Source: Rhizobiaceae bacterium
GTDB lineage: Bacteria; Pseudomonadota; Alphaproteobacteria; Rhizobiales; Rhizobiaceae
Assembly (NCBI GenBank): GCA_014238155.1
Contig: JABABQ010000013.1
Coordinates: 1 to 64,000, forward strand
Direction: 5' to 3'
DNA: 64,000 bases
Below, piece after piece: positions 34,871-43,563 of the stretch (position 1 is its first letter; every line of letters begins with the position of its first letter). The notes under the pieces were generated by a model. That model saw only the letters and a program-made list of their open reading frames with translations. It ran no database searches and was not told the DNA's origin. Both the position numbers and the translations under genes were made by a program.

Positions 34871-35234
34871 GTGGCTGCCCTACAACTTGGATGCGGCGGT
34901 TTTCAAATTCCTGCAGGATCAATTCCACGTCTCCACCTTCAACCTGGTGATTCGTCAAAGTTTCGCGAAGAATTACCTTCAGCTCATCAAAATGGTCATC
35001 GCGAATATCAAGATGGCGGTGCAACTGATTTAGTTGTTTGTCTGTATACGAGGCAGGGCCGCCCAACAGCGAGGCAATAAATTTCGTTTGGTGATCAACC
35101 ATCTTTGTCATGTCGATATCATCGAAAAACGGTCCGATTTCGTCGCTGTCGAGCAGGGTGTCGTAGAAAGCAAGGACGATTTTGCTGACTTTCGAAAATC
35201 CCCCATATTTTTCAAATAATGTTTGTTCACTCAC
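34860..35234 (-). CDS. Group I truncated haemoglobin
   Basis: 124 residues with the trHbN pattern: SLYERLGG-like start FEKYGGFSKVSKIV, Tyr24 at B10 in LAFYDTLL, a GGPASYTDKQL turn, and proximal His72 in QLHRHLDIRDDHFDEL. Such proteins bind O2, NO or CO. Its 3' end overlaps the start of a PAS-cyclase by 11 nt, so the two are made together. A sensory or NO-protective role coupled to cyclic-nucleotide signalling is plausible. No other haem-related gene is close by. Confidence 0.9.
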   Translation of the reverse strand: MSEQTLFEKYGGFSKVSKIVLAFYDTLLDSDEIGPFFDDIDMTKMVDHQTKFIASLLGGPASYTDKQLNQLHRHLDIRDDHFDELKVILRETLTNHQVEGGDVELILQEFENRRIQVVGQPHVD

Positions 35235-35381
35235 AACGATGATTCCTCTACCTGGCTCGGCCGTTTAGCAACGAATATTTACGCATAGTTACTGATTTTG
35301 AAAACTTGTCAAAATCTTCAACCTCCGCGGTCAACACATATCTAACGCCAGTGACGGAGCCTCGCAATCCTCTTCCCATTG

Positions 35382-36308
35382 CTAAGCTTTGATAATGATG
35401 ATTTCGGCATATTCTGATGGAACGATCATTGAACCATCTGACGCGACGTTGAAAAAATCAATTGCAGTGACGATATCTGCTTCGAGACTGTCTTGCCCTG
35501 TTTTGTCCAGAGCCAAAAAGGCTTTGTGAACCGGCCCAGACCATGTCCGGAAGAAATCCAGAAAATGTTCAGCGGAGTGATAGCGGAAATTGAAGTTCTT
35601 CAGATTTGTGACAATTTCCTTCGCTCCCGGAGAGAAAGCTTTCTCAATCCAAATTTCATCACCCCACTGAGTCGGCGACTGAACGCCTGCGGGAGTTGGA
35701 ACATGGGTGCTCAAAATTTTGAATAATTCGCCGATAAAGCTGCGGGGCGTCCAATTCGCAAGAGCTATCTTACCACCTGATCGGCAAACCCGCATCAATT
35801 CCGTGGCCGCCTGTCGCTGATTGGGAGTAAACATCACTCCGAATGTCGAGGCGACTATGTCAAATGAGCCCTCTGCGAAGGGTAGATCTTCGGTGTTGGC
35901 TTGTTGGAACTGGACATCCAGCCCCTCGGCTTCGGCGGGCATCCGGCCCCCATCCAGCAAACTCTGCACATAGTCGGACGATGTCACTTCACACCAGCGC
36001 TTTGCGAATGCCAGAGCTGTATTACCATTGCCCCCGGCCACATCAAGGACAGTGGTACCCGGTGCGGGGTTGGTGGCCTTTGCCAACTCCTCTCCGGTAA
36101 TCTGCAGGGTTATGCCAATTCTGGGATAGTCTCCTGAAGACCCGGCAGCATTTTGTTTGGCCTTGAATGCATCGAAACCGGGTGCTGTGTCGTTCTGCAT
36201 TGAATTTCCCACCACGGGCTCTATTGAAGCGGCCTGCAGTGATGTTGAATGTTGATTTTGTTGCATCGCCAACAGGCGGCCAAAATGTGTAAAAACCGTA
36301 TCGCTCAT
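35382..36308 (-). CDS. Class I SAM-dependent methyltransferase (paralogue of 2866-3696)
   Basis: 308 residues. Motif I is TTVLDVAGGNGNTALAFAKR, followed by VTSSDYVQSLLDGGRMPAEA and FDIVASTFGVMFTPNQRQAA. Large parts align by eye with the methyltransferase at 2866-3696 (GITLQITGEELA, GKIA.A.WTP.SF.G), so they are paralogues probably acting on related acceptors. The N-terminus is about 30 residues longer. It lies 39 nt downstream of an alpha/beta hydrolase gene on the same strand and is probably cotranscribed with it from the 37.2-kb promoter region. Confidence 0.87.
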   Translation of the reverse strand: MSDTVFTHFGRLLAMQQNQHSTSLQAASIEPVVGNSMQNDTAPGFDAFKAKQNAAGSSGDYPRIGITLQITGEELAKATNPAPGTTVLDVAGGNGNTALAFAKRWCEVTSSDYVQSLLDGGRMPAEAEGLDVQFQQANTEDLPFAEGSFDIVASTFGVMFTPNQRQAATELMRVCRSGGKIALANWTPRSFIGELFKILSTHVPTPAGVQSPTQWGDEIWIEKAFSPGAKEIVTNLKNFNFRYHSAEHFLDFFRTWSGPVHKAFLALDKTGQDSLEADIVTAIDFFNVASDGSMIVPSEYAEIIIIKA

Positions 36309-36347
36309 TGTAATTACCCCTGTTCATTCAATTGTATGTTGGCCAAA

Positions 36348-37184
36348 TCAGGCTGCAGCTCTTTGCGGCCAGCTGAATTGGTCGGCAGAACGCTCGACCC
36401 TAGCGATGTGCTGACAAATGCGCGGGTTCACCCATTCGCAGTCGGTGACTGGAGCCATATGTCCCAGGCCAGGCAGCATAACGAGTTCTGCAGACGTGAT
36501 ATTCTGAAACACCAGCGTTGAAGTGCGTTGCGCGACAGTTGGTGATTCCATCCCCATCAATACCTGTACCGGGATACCCAAGGTGGACAAATCTTCTATT
36601 GTCCAGCTGTCATCAAAGCAGTTCTGGAAATCCGCAACTACGGTCGACGCCAAACCGGCAATCTTCGCCTGGTGCGTCTGCGGTAATTTGTTCCAGGTAC
36701 CGTCGCAGTTCCAGAAATCGACAAACTTCGCCATGCCCAATTCGGCTGTTCCAGCTTCCACCATTTGGCGCAAATTGTTTTCGACCAATTTCAGAGGCTC
36801 CAAATGAACCTGATCAAAAACGTTGCCAATGTTCAGAAGGTGAAAAACAGCAGGCTCATAAAGGTTCAGGCTCTTGACCAGATCCGGTCTCATCAGTGCA
36901 ACCTTGAGCGCGACCGCTCCACCATAGGAGTGGCCAATCAGGTGAACCGGCTCTTCAGTTTTCTCGATTCTGTCGATGATATCTTGAGCAACTTTGGCCA
37001 TTCCTGACATGCAGGTATCCTGCCCGTTGGTTTTGCCGTAACCGGGAAGATTGTAGGCAAACAATTCATGGCGGTCGCCGAGCATATCCAGCAATTTGTT
37101 CCATTGATTGCTGCTGGACGCTGAGGAATGCAGGGCCACGATTGGAGACCCATCTGCGTGCGTATAATGAGTATGCGGCGTCAT
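36348..37184 (-). CDS. Alpha/beta hydrolase
   Basis: 278 residues. The oxyanion stretch IVALHSSASSSNQW comes first, the nucleophile elbow is LIGHSYGGAVALK (GxSxG, Ser about residue 107), and the catalytic His is near the end in LPGLGHMAPV. The substrate is not recognisable; similar enzymes are esterases, C-C hydrolases and haloperoxidase-like proteins. First gene of a two-gene unit with a methyltransferase. It is divergent from the histidine kinase gene across a spacer with several TGTTTCA motifs. Confidence 0.87.
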   Translation of the reverse strand: MTPHTHYTHADGSPIVALHSSASSSNQWNKLLDMLGDRHELFAYNLPGYGKTNGQDTCMSGMAKVAQDIIDRIEKTEEPVHLIGHSYGGAVALKVALMRPDLVKSLNLYEPAVFHLLNIGNVFDQVHLEPLKLVENNLRQMVEAGTAELGMAKFVDFWNCDGTWNKLPQTHQAKIAGLASTVVADFQNCFDDSWTIEDLSTLGIPVQVLMGMESPTVAQRTSTLVFQNITSAELVMLPGLGHMAPVTDCEWVNPRICQHIARVERSADQFSWPQRAAA

Positions 37185-37232
37185 CGGACCTCTCCGGTTG
37201 CGTTGTTCGATGAGGGCAATTTGGGTGACAGG

Positions 37233-37413
37233 TGTTTCAGCTTGTTGTCGAGACCGGTGGTTTCATGTTTCAGTTGTTACTCTAGCGCTGGAATCACTCG
37301 ATCATTAACTAGCCATATAAAACATATACTTACGAGGGAGATTGGAGTTCGGCGCTGACATGTGCTGAAACAATTGAAACATTCGTCATGTGTATTGAAA
37401 ACCAATTGAAACA
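37233..37413. promoter_or_regulatory. Cluster of TGTTTCA repeats in a divergent promoter
   Basis: Copies of TGTTTCA occur at 37233-37239 and 37266-37272 (+ strand). An exact tandem TGTTTCA-AT-TGTTTCA lies at 37366-37381 (- strand), and a looser tandem (TTGAAAACCAATTGAAACA) at 37395-37413. The perfect copy is identical to the site at 3779-3794. They sit between the hydrolase/methyltransferase operon and the kinase/regulator operon, 54 nt before the kinase start. Confidence 0.6.
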
Positions 37414-37434
37414 AGCATGAGATAGAGAACTGGA

Positions 37435-39675
37435 ATGGCAAGCGAGCAAGACCCAATCCCGGATACAGAACATAATCTGCCCAATGCGCGAGATCTTCTC
37501 CAGGATGCCATTGAATCGCTGAGCGAAGGCTTCGCTCTTTACGACGACGACCGCCGTTTGGTCATGTGCAACAATCGTTACCGGGAAATGAACAGATCGG
37601 TTGCAGATATATTGGTGCCGGGCCTCGACTGGGAAATTCTGATGCGTGAGGGGGCCCGGCGAGGGGTCTATGCCGACGCGATTGGCAGAGAAGATGAATG
37701 GATCCGTGACAGGCTGGAAACCACTCATGACTATGTCGATGAATATGAGCTGCAACATACCGACGGATCGCTTTTTCTGGTCTCGACCCACCCGACAAAA
37801 CTCGGTGGTTTTGTCGTTACCCGGACGGACATTACCGAGCGCAAGAAAGCAGAACTGGCCGAGCGTGATGGTGATTTACTGGTTCGCACCGTACTGGAAG
37901 CAAGTTCGGCCATAGTGATTATGGCAAGAACCGGAGACGGACAAATTCTGTATCGTTCGTCAGCCGCCTTGGAGATGTTTGGCAATACAAAATCTGCCCG
38001 GGAACACTATCTGGGTGCCGATGATCGAGCCGATTTTGTCACTCAGATGCTTTCTGATGGTCAGGTCGATAACTATCGATTGAACGTCATAGCAAAGGGC
38101 AACGTGATCCCGGCATCAATGTCTGCCCGTTTTGCCGAATATCGCGGCGAAGAAGTCATCGTCACCAGCGTTATTGACCTGACCCAACAGATGAAGGCGC
38201 AGGCACTCATCCAGCAGGTTCTGGAGGCCTGTCCGGTGCCGTTGCAGATGACCAGGGCAGAAACCGGAGAAACTCTGTTCAGGAGCCCCGAGACGCTGGC
38301 TCTGTTTGGAAATAATGGAGAAGCGAAGTCGTATTACGTCGATGTTAAGGAGAGAAACTCTTATCTTGGTGAGCTGCGCAAGAATGGTTTTGTCAGAAAC
38401 CGCAAGGCGGAATATATCAATGCCAAGGGACAGCAATTCTGGGGGGCGGCTTCGGCCCAGCTGATAGAATTCGATGGTGAAGAGGTTATCGTATCCAGCA
38501 CCCGTGACCTGAGTGAAGAACTGTCATTGCAGGACGAACTGGCCAGCCAGCGAGAGCTGTTGTTTCAGAATGAAAAGATGTCGGCTCTGGGCGAATTGTT
38601 GGCAGGTGTCGCCCATGAGTTGAATAATCCCCTGTCAATCGTCGTCGGACATTCTTTGATGTTGCGTGAAGAGATAGAAGATGAAGACACGCTGCGGCGG
38701 ATCGAAAAAATCAGTAATGCAGCAGAACGCTGCGCCAAGATCGTCAAGACGTTTCTGGCCATGGCAAGGCAACAGCCAACCAGGATGGAGCCGGTCGACC
38801 TGCGCTCGGTAATCACAACTTCTGTAGATGTTGCCGGTTATGGAACTTCCCAGGAAGGATTGTCGATAACTTACAAGATCCCTGAGCAGTTGCCGGAAAT
38901 TCTGGCTGACGCCGACCAGATTACTCAGGTCATCATCAATTTGGTCATTAACGCACATCATGCGATCAGCAATTCCGGAACGGGTGATCAAATTGAGGTC
39001 ATCGCCAAAAGGGGAAAACGCCGCGGCAGCGTCAAAATTATTGTCAAGGACAACGGTCCCGGTGTCCCGGAAAATATTGGTGGGCGAATATTTGAACCTT
39101 TCTTCACCACCAAGGAAGTGGGTGACGGCACAGGGATCGGCCTGGCATTCTGTCACAGGATTATTCATTCTCACGGTGGGAAAATCTGGCTGGATTCAAG
39201 CCACAAAAAAGGCAGCAAATTTTGTATCACACTACCGGTGGCGGCGCAGAATACGGAAGAAAGCGCGTCGGATGCGACCAATCCGGCAACTGAAAACTCC
39301 AGCCGAATTCTTGTTGTTGACGATGAAGCGGATGTCGGAGAATTTGTTGCGGAAGTTTTGACCAAGGAAGGTTTTGATGTGGATCTCGCCCAGTCCGGCA
39401 AGTTCGCTCTGGATTGTTTGCAGCAGCAAACTTACGACGTAGTTTTGAGTGATCTTAATATGCCGGATGTAGATGGGCGGGGCCTTTTTGAAGTCCTGTC
39501 CAAAAACTATCCAAAGCTCGCCAGCCGTACGGCATTTATTACTGGCGACACAATGGGAGAATCTTCGCAAAAACTATTGCAGGAGTCACAGCGACCGTAT
39601 CTTGAAAAACCAGTGTCTCCCGACGATTTGCGAAAGCTCGTCTATGGGCTTTTGAACGATGGGAAAGAAGAATAG
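37435..39675 (+). CDS. Hybrid sensor histidine kinase with three PAS domains and receiver
   Basis: 746 residues, no obvious membrane segment, so probably cytoplasmic. Three PAS-like units come first: IESLSEGFALYDDDRRLVMC, then LEASSAIVIMARTGDGQI and LEACPVPLQMTRAETGET, the last two being repeats of each other. HisKA has the phospho-acceptor His near residue 394 (AGVAHELNNPLS). HATPase has QVIINLVINAHHAI, DNGPGVP, FEPFFTTK and GTGIGLAF. A C-terminal receiver from about residue 622 has ILVVDDEADVGEF and SDLNMPDVDG with the phosphorylatable Asp. It abuts the response-regulator gene (stop TAG then ATG). The signal is unknown. Confidence 0.93.
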   Translation: MASEQDPIPDTEHNLPNARDLLQDAIESLSEGFALYDDDRRLVMCNNRYREMNRSVADILVPGLDWEILMREGARRGVYADAIGREDEWIRDRLETTHDYVDEYELQHTDGSLFLVSTHPTKLGGFVVTRTDITERKKAELAERDGDLLVRTVLEASSAIVIMARTGDGQILYRSSAALEMFGNTKSAREHYLGADDRADFVTQMLSDGQVDNYRLNVIAKGNVIPASMSARFAEYRGEEVIVTSVIDLTQQMKAQALIQQVLEACPVPLQMTRAETGETLFRSPETLALFGNNGEAKSYYVDVKERNSYLGELRKNGFVRNRKAEYINAKGQQFWGAASAQLIEFDGEEVIVSSTRDLSEELSLQDELASQRELLFQNEKMSALGELLAGVAHELNNPLSIVVGHSLMLREEIEDEDTLRRIEKISNAAERCAKIVKTFLAMARQQPTRMEPVDLRSVITTSVDVAGYGTSQEGLSITYKIPEQLPEILADADQITQVIINLVINAHHAISNSGTGDQIEVIAKRGKRRGSVKIIVKDNGPGVPENIGGRIFEPFFTTKEVGDGTGIGLAFCHRIIHSHGGKIWLDSSHKKGSKFCITLPVAAQNTEESASDATNPATENSSRILVVDDEADVGEFVAEVLTKEGFDVDLAQSGKFALDCLQQQTYDVVLSDLNMPDVDGRGLFEVLSKNYPKLASRTAFITGDTMGESSQKLLQESQRPYLEKPVSPDDLRKLVYGLLNDGKEE

Positions 39676-40392
39676 ATGGAAAACGAAAATACTCACATTG
39701 TGGTCTGCGATGACGAACTGGATGTTCGTGAGATGGTTCAGGAATATCTCGGCAAGCGGGGTTTTAGGGTTTCTACTGCTGCTAATGGCGGTGAATTGCG
39801 CGAAACGCTGGCTTCTGAAGCCACTGATCTCGTGGTCTTGGACATCAACATGCCGGGTGAAGATGGCTTGGCAGTGTTACGCTCATTGCGGCCTGACAAT
39901 CCAGTGGCGATAGTCATGCTGACTGCAGCCGGTGAAGTTGTTGACCGCATCATCGGACTGGAGATGGGGGCAGACGATTATCTCGGCAAGCCCGTCGATC
40001 TGCGGGAGCTTGAAGCGCGTATCAAAGCTGTGTTGAGGAGGCGAGGCGAAGCCAAGACACCTGCCGCCTCGTCAGCTCCCGCCGATGCGGCACAATTTGG
40101 CGATTACACATTGAATATCGAGGCTGCAAAAATGGTATCGGCGGATGGAACTGAATTGCAGCTGACCGCCATGGAATTCAGTCTGTTGAAGGTATTTGCC
40201 GAAAATAAGGGGCGCGTGCTGAACCGGGATCAGATTCTGGAACAGGCTCACGATCGCTCCTGGGATCCATTTGACAGAAGCATTGATATTCGTATCTCCC
40301 GCCTGCGTCGAAAGATCGAAAAAAACCCAGAGAAACCGTCCATCATTCGAACCGTTCGCGGGTTGGGTTACGTATACGATCCGAGTAGTTGA
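39676..40392 (+). CDS. OmpR-family response regulator
   Basis: 238 residues. The receiver domain has IVVCDDELDVREMV and the phospho-Asp in LVVLDINMPGEDG, and the switch lysine in DDYLGKPVDLREL. The C-terminal winged helix (about 135-236) has LTAMEFSLLKVFAENKGRVL, RDQILEQAHDRSWDPFDRSI and IRTVRGLGYVY. It is made directly after the hybrid kinase and should be its output. OmpR-type proteins bind tandem direct repeats, so the TGTTTCA-N2-TGTTTCA sites upstream of its own operon and at 3.8 kb are candidate targets. Confidence 0.94.
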   Translation: MENENTHIVVCDDELDVREMVQEYLGKRGFRVSTAANGGELRETLASEATDLVVLDINMPGEDGLAVLRSLRPDNPVAIVMLTAAGEVVDRIIGLEMGADDYLGKPVDLRELEARIKAVLRRRGEAKTPAASSAPADAAQFGDYTLNIEAAKMVSADGTELQLTAMEFSLLKVFAENKGRVLNRDQILEQAHDRSWDPFDRSIDIRISRLRRKIEKNPEKPSIIRTVRGLGYVYDPSS

Positions 40393-40420
40393 TATTCCAA
40401 ATAATTTGAAGACAAAACCA

Positions 40421-40453
40421 ATGATGCGCGAGACCGGGAAGCCCGCGCATCAT
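40421..40453. terminator. Stem-loop between convergent genes
   Basis: ATGATGCGCG (40421-40430) pairs perfectly with CGCGCATCAT (40444-40453) across a 13-nt loop. It lies between the response-regulator stop (40392) and the stop of the convergent small gene (40472), so it may end both transcripts. No strong T-run is seen. Confidence 0.55.
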
Positions 40454-40471
40454 AGTTGGCCAGCACAACGT

Positions 40472-40819
40472 TTAGAAGTAGTTGCGATCCATGCAACGGT
40501 GATACTTGTTCCACCAGTAACGTGATCCGGTGTGATAGGCCTTGCGTTTAAGGCGACGGCATGTGCGATAGGAATGCCCGTCAAAATAGTGGCCTCCAAA
40601 GAAATAGTTGCCACCGGCGTGACGGTGATTTCTGTGGCGATTGTGACGATTGTGACGGAAATTTCGTTTCTTATGGCGACGGCTCTGTTTGACTTGCTGA
40701 ACCTGGTTGAGAGTGGTCAACGACTGTTGGCTGCCTATCAGGCCACCGGCCTGAGCACCGTTCGGGGCAATCAGAATACTGGTTGCTATGGCAATTGCTG
40801 CGACGATCGATTTGGACAT
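40472..40819 (-). CDS. Small exported His/Arg-rich protein of unknown function
   Basis: 115 residues. A signal peptide (SIVAAIAIATSILIAPNGAQ, cleavage near AQA) is followed by a strongly basic, histidine-rich stretch (RRHKKRNFRHNRHNRHRNHR) and a tyrosine/glycine-rich segment with two cysteines (YRTCRRLKRKAY and YHRCMDRNYF). I do not recognise a family. The composition would allow metal or polyanion binding in the periplasm. The ATG at 40819 has AAGGAG; the frame extends 20 codons further without a ribosome site. Upstream, GTTTCAATGTTGTAA (40923-40937) resembles the TGTTTCA operator. Confidence 0.7.
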   Translation of the reverse strand: MSKSIVAAIAIATSILIAPNGAQAGGLIGSQQSLTTLNQVQQVKQSRRHKKRNFRHNRHNRHRNHRHAGGNYFFGGHYFDGHSYRTCRRLKRKAYHTGSRYWWNKYHRCMDRNYF

Positions 40820-41056
40820 TGGAGTTCTCCTTTCAAGAGAGTTGGTTGCAGTTCCAATATCGCAAACATGCAGCTTCAACGTTGCTGTGGTTTTTCAGCC
40901 ACGCAGCAATCGGGTTTCGTTTGTTTCAATGTTGTAATGATGGGAGAGACTAAAACGTCTGAAATTTAAGACGCTCAATTCGGTACGGACATTGCCCAGG
41001 ATCCAGGTGATCGCCGCGCAATTATCTTGCAATGGGTTTGAATTTAATCAGAGATT

Positions 41057-41887
41057 TTAGCGCACAATGACCTTGGTGCCGTTGTGAACCTTACTATAGA
41101 GGTGTTGAATGTCTTCATTGCGCATTCGGATGCAGCCGGAGGATGCCGCTGTGCCAATGCTCGACGGCGCGTTGGTACCGTGAATACGGTAAAGCGTGTC
41201 CTTGCTACCCTGGAAAAGATACAGCGCGGCAGCGCCCAAAGGATTGTTTGGTCCACCAGGCTGACCGCCTGCCCACTTTTTCAACGATGGTTTCCTCTTG
41301 ATCATCGATTTTGGCGGGTACCATGTCGGCCATTCCACCTTACGTTTGATGGTTGATTTGCCGCTCCAGGAAAATCCCTGTTTACCAACCGCCACGCCAT
41401 AGCGAACAGCCCGTTTGTTGTTAAGGACATAATAGAGATGTTTGGTGCTGGTTTCGACGATGACCGTTCCGGGCTTTTCAGTGGATGCGTAACTGACTTC
41501 CCGACGACTAAATAATCCCGATCGCTTCTTTACAGCACTTCGTCTGTTTGTATTGGTGCGAGCCAATCGGCGACGATTTTGGCGTTTCCTGGCCGATCTG
41601 GTCGTTCTTCGCTTGCTGCGCAGGGCCTTGCGACGCTCGCCGCGCACGCGCCGCTGACGCTTCAATCTGTTCCTCTTGGCACGTCGCTGTCGCAGGAACT
41701 CTTGCCACTCCTCTTCTGTGTGGTGAGCTAATTGTATGTCAGATTCCGTGGAACGCTGGGGGGTGAGGATGCTATTCGTTGATGAAGCGCTCACGTCGAA
41801 TTGGTTGCCCACCATAGCCAAACCATCGGATGAATGTGTAAACAACAGCAGCAGGCCGAATATTACTATTTGTATAACCTGTTTCAT
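41057..41887 (-). CDS. L,D-transpeptidase (YkuD) with Arg-rich linker
   Basis: 276 residues. An N-terminal hydrophobic signal (VIQIVIFGLLLLFTHSSDGL), then a very basic stretch (QRRAKRNRLKRQRRVRGERR, continuing to about residue 115), then a YkuD domain. The catalytic motif is HGTNAPSSIGTAASSGCIRM with the nucleophilic cysteine, and earlier GVAVGKQGFSWSGK. It would make 3-3 peptidoglycan cross-links or attach proteins to peptidoglycan in the periplasm. ATG 41887 is preferred to a start six codons earlier because it begins directly at the signal sequence. The long basic linker is unusual. Confidence 0.9.
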   Translation of the reverse strand: MKQVIQIVIFGLLLLFTHSSDGLAMVGNQFDVSASSTNSILTPQRSTESDIQLAHHTEEEWQEFLRQRRAKRNRLKRQRRVRGERRKALRSKRRTTRSARKRQNRRRLARTNTNRRSAVKKRSGLFSRREVSYASTEKPGTVIVETSTKHLYYVLNNKRAVRYGVAVGKQGFSWSGKSTIKRKVEWPTWYPPKSMIKRKPSLKKWAGGQPGGPNNPLGAAALYLFQGSKDTLYRIHGTNAPSSIGTAASSGCIRMRNEDIQHLYSKVHNGTKVIVR

Positions 41888-42161
41888 GTCCCAAAACCCA
41901 CTCACGCAATACTGTTCAATAATCTGAACTTTTAAGGATCAAGAATCAATTATCAAATCAATTCATATTTAACGGCCAACCAATGCTGTAAAGATTGATG
42001 TTATTATCGTTTCTTGGACATTCACATTTGTTCAATACTCCGTGGTCGTCAACACCCGTTGGGAGTCTGGTCAAAGGACAAATGAATATGGGATTGTCGA
42101 ACTGTGGCCGGTATGGGAATGGTGACTGTGTTCAAGAAATCAGGTGGAGTTTGGATTTGGA

Positions 42162-43247
42162 ATGGAAGAATCAGACACACTGAAAACTGAGATCATCGAA
42201 AACTTCGGTACGCCCTGTGCGGTGATCGATCTCGACATTGTTGAGCGCAATATTGAGCGCGTTCAGAATATTTGTGAGGACGCAGCGGTCGCAAACCGAC
42301 CACACATCAAGACCCACAAATCTCCCATTCTGGCAAATATGCAGATCAATGCCGGAGCACGCGGGATCACCTGCCAAAAACTTGGCGAAGCACAGGTCAT
42401 GGCTGACGCCGGCATAACGGACATAATTGTCGCGACCAATTTGCTGGGTGCTGCGCGGTCGGGGCGTCTGTCAGCATTGCAACGCCGCCTTCCATTGAAG
42501 GTTTGCGCCGATAATCCGGTTTCGCTGACACTGTATGCAGAAGCCGCGCATCAGGCAGACCGCGTACTTGATGTGCTGATTGAATGCGACACCGGACAAA
42601 AGCGGGCTGGCGTTGAAACGCCGGGCGAAGCTCTCGCGCTGGCGCGAACCATACAGCAGGATCCGTGGCTTGATTTTGCTGGCCTTCTTTTTTATCCGCC
42701 ACTGGATGGTTGGCCAGAAACCCAGATTTTCCTTGATGAGATGTCTACTGGTCTGGCTGAGCTTGGCCTGACGGCTGGTATCATATCAACTGGAGGAACA
42801 CCAAATTTTATCAACATTGGCCGGCTCAAGGGAGCCACAGAACATCGTGCCGGAACCTGCATATTCAATGACCGCATGATGATGCAAGCTGGGGTGGCCG
42901 CAATTGAAGACTGTGCGTTCAATGTCTACAGCAGCGTCGTCAGCCGTGGCGGAACTGACCGGGGTATTCTTGATGCCGGCTCCAAGACATTGACCACTGA
43001 TCGCGGCGGACTTGATGGGTTCGGTCAAATTCTGGAACACCCCAACGCGCGCATCGACAGATTTTCTGAAGAACACGGATTTCTCGATCTTGCAAAGTGT
43101 AATCGCAAGCCGGCTGTCGGAGATATCGTACGGGTGATCCCTAACCATGTCTGTGTTTCGGTAAATATGTTCGACCAGATGATTGCGGTGCGCAGTGGTC
43201 AAATCGAGAGTGTCATCCCTGTCGCTGCTCGCGGCAAACTGGTATAG
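42162..43247 (+). CDS. D-threonine aldolase/D-serine dehydratase-like PLP enzyme
   Basis: 361 residues of the fold-type III (alanine racemase N-terminal) group. The PLP-lysine region is NRPHIKTHKSPILANMQINA, with GITCQKLGEAQVMADAG after it. The C-terminal DSD1-like domain has NHVCVSVNMFDQM with probable metal ligands. Members cleave D-threonine or other D-3-hydroxy amino acids, or dehydrate D-serine. A GTG at 42144 is an alternative start, in a region with AGGTGGAG. It stands alone; the 274 bp upstream show no other gene. Confidence 0.88.
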   Translation: MEESDTLKTEIIENFGTPCAVIDLDIVERNIERVQNICEDAAVANRPHIKTHKSPILANMQINAGARGITCQKLGEAQVMADAGITDIIVATNLLGAARSGRLSALQRRLPLKVCADNPVSLTLYAEAAHQADRVLDVLIECDTGQKRAGVETPGEALALARTIQQDPWLDFAGLLFYPPLDGWPETQIFLDEMSTGLAELGLTAGIISTGGTPNFINIGRLKGATEHRAGTCIFNDRMMMQAGVAAIEDCAFNVYSSVVSRGGTDRGILDAGSKTLTTDRGGLDGFGQILEHPNARIDRFSEEHGFLDLAKCNRKPAVGDIVRVIPNHVCVSVNMFDQMIAVRSGQIESVIPVAARGKLV

Positions 43248-43563
43248 GCTTGGCATCTGTTCCATCAATGCTGCAGATATATTTATTGAGACTTCTAAAA
43301 CAGACTACGAAGTTGAAGTGCCGACGAATTACGTTCTCAAGTTATCGAACCGTTCGCCCGTTCAGACTGTCGGGCAGTTGCAACATGGTTTGTGAGATTT
43401 TTCCTAGCCTCGCAACCGTCCTTGATCTAGGATTAACACTTGATGTTGCAGCCGCAAACATCAGGGGCGATTCGAAATATGCAGCGACTGAGTTAGGAAA
43501 CTATATGTCCAATCAGCATAAATTCGACGTTTACGTCAAGGTCGTGGGAGATAGGTGGCTTCC
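43248..43563. other. Intergenic stretch
   Basis: About 316 nt without a convincing gene. A 110-codon frame runs through it but has no ribosome site or recognisable sequence and overlaps the next gene. I see no clear hairpin. Confidence 0.4.
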
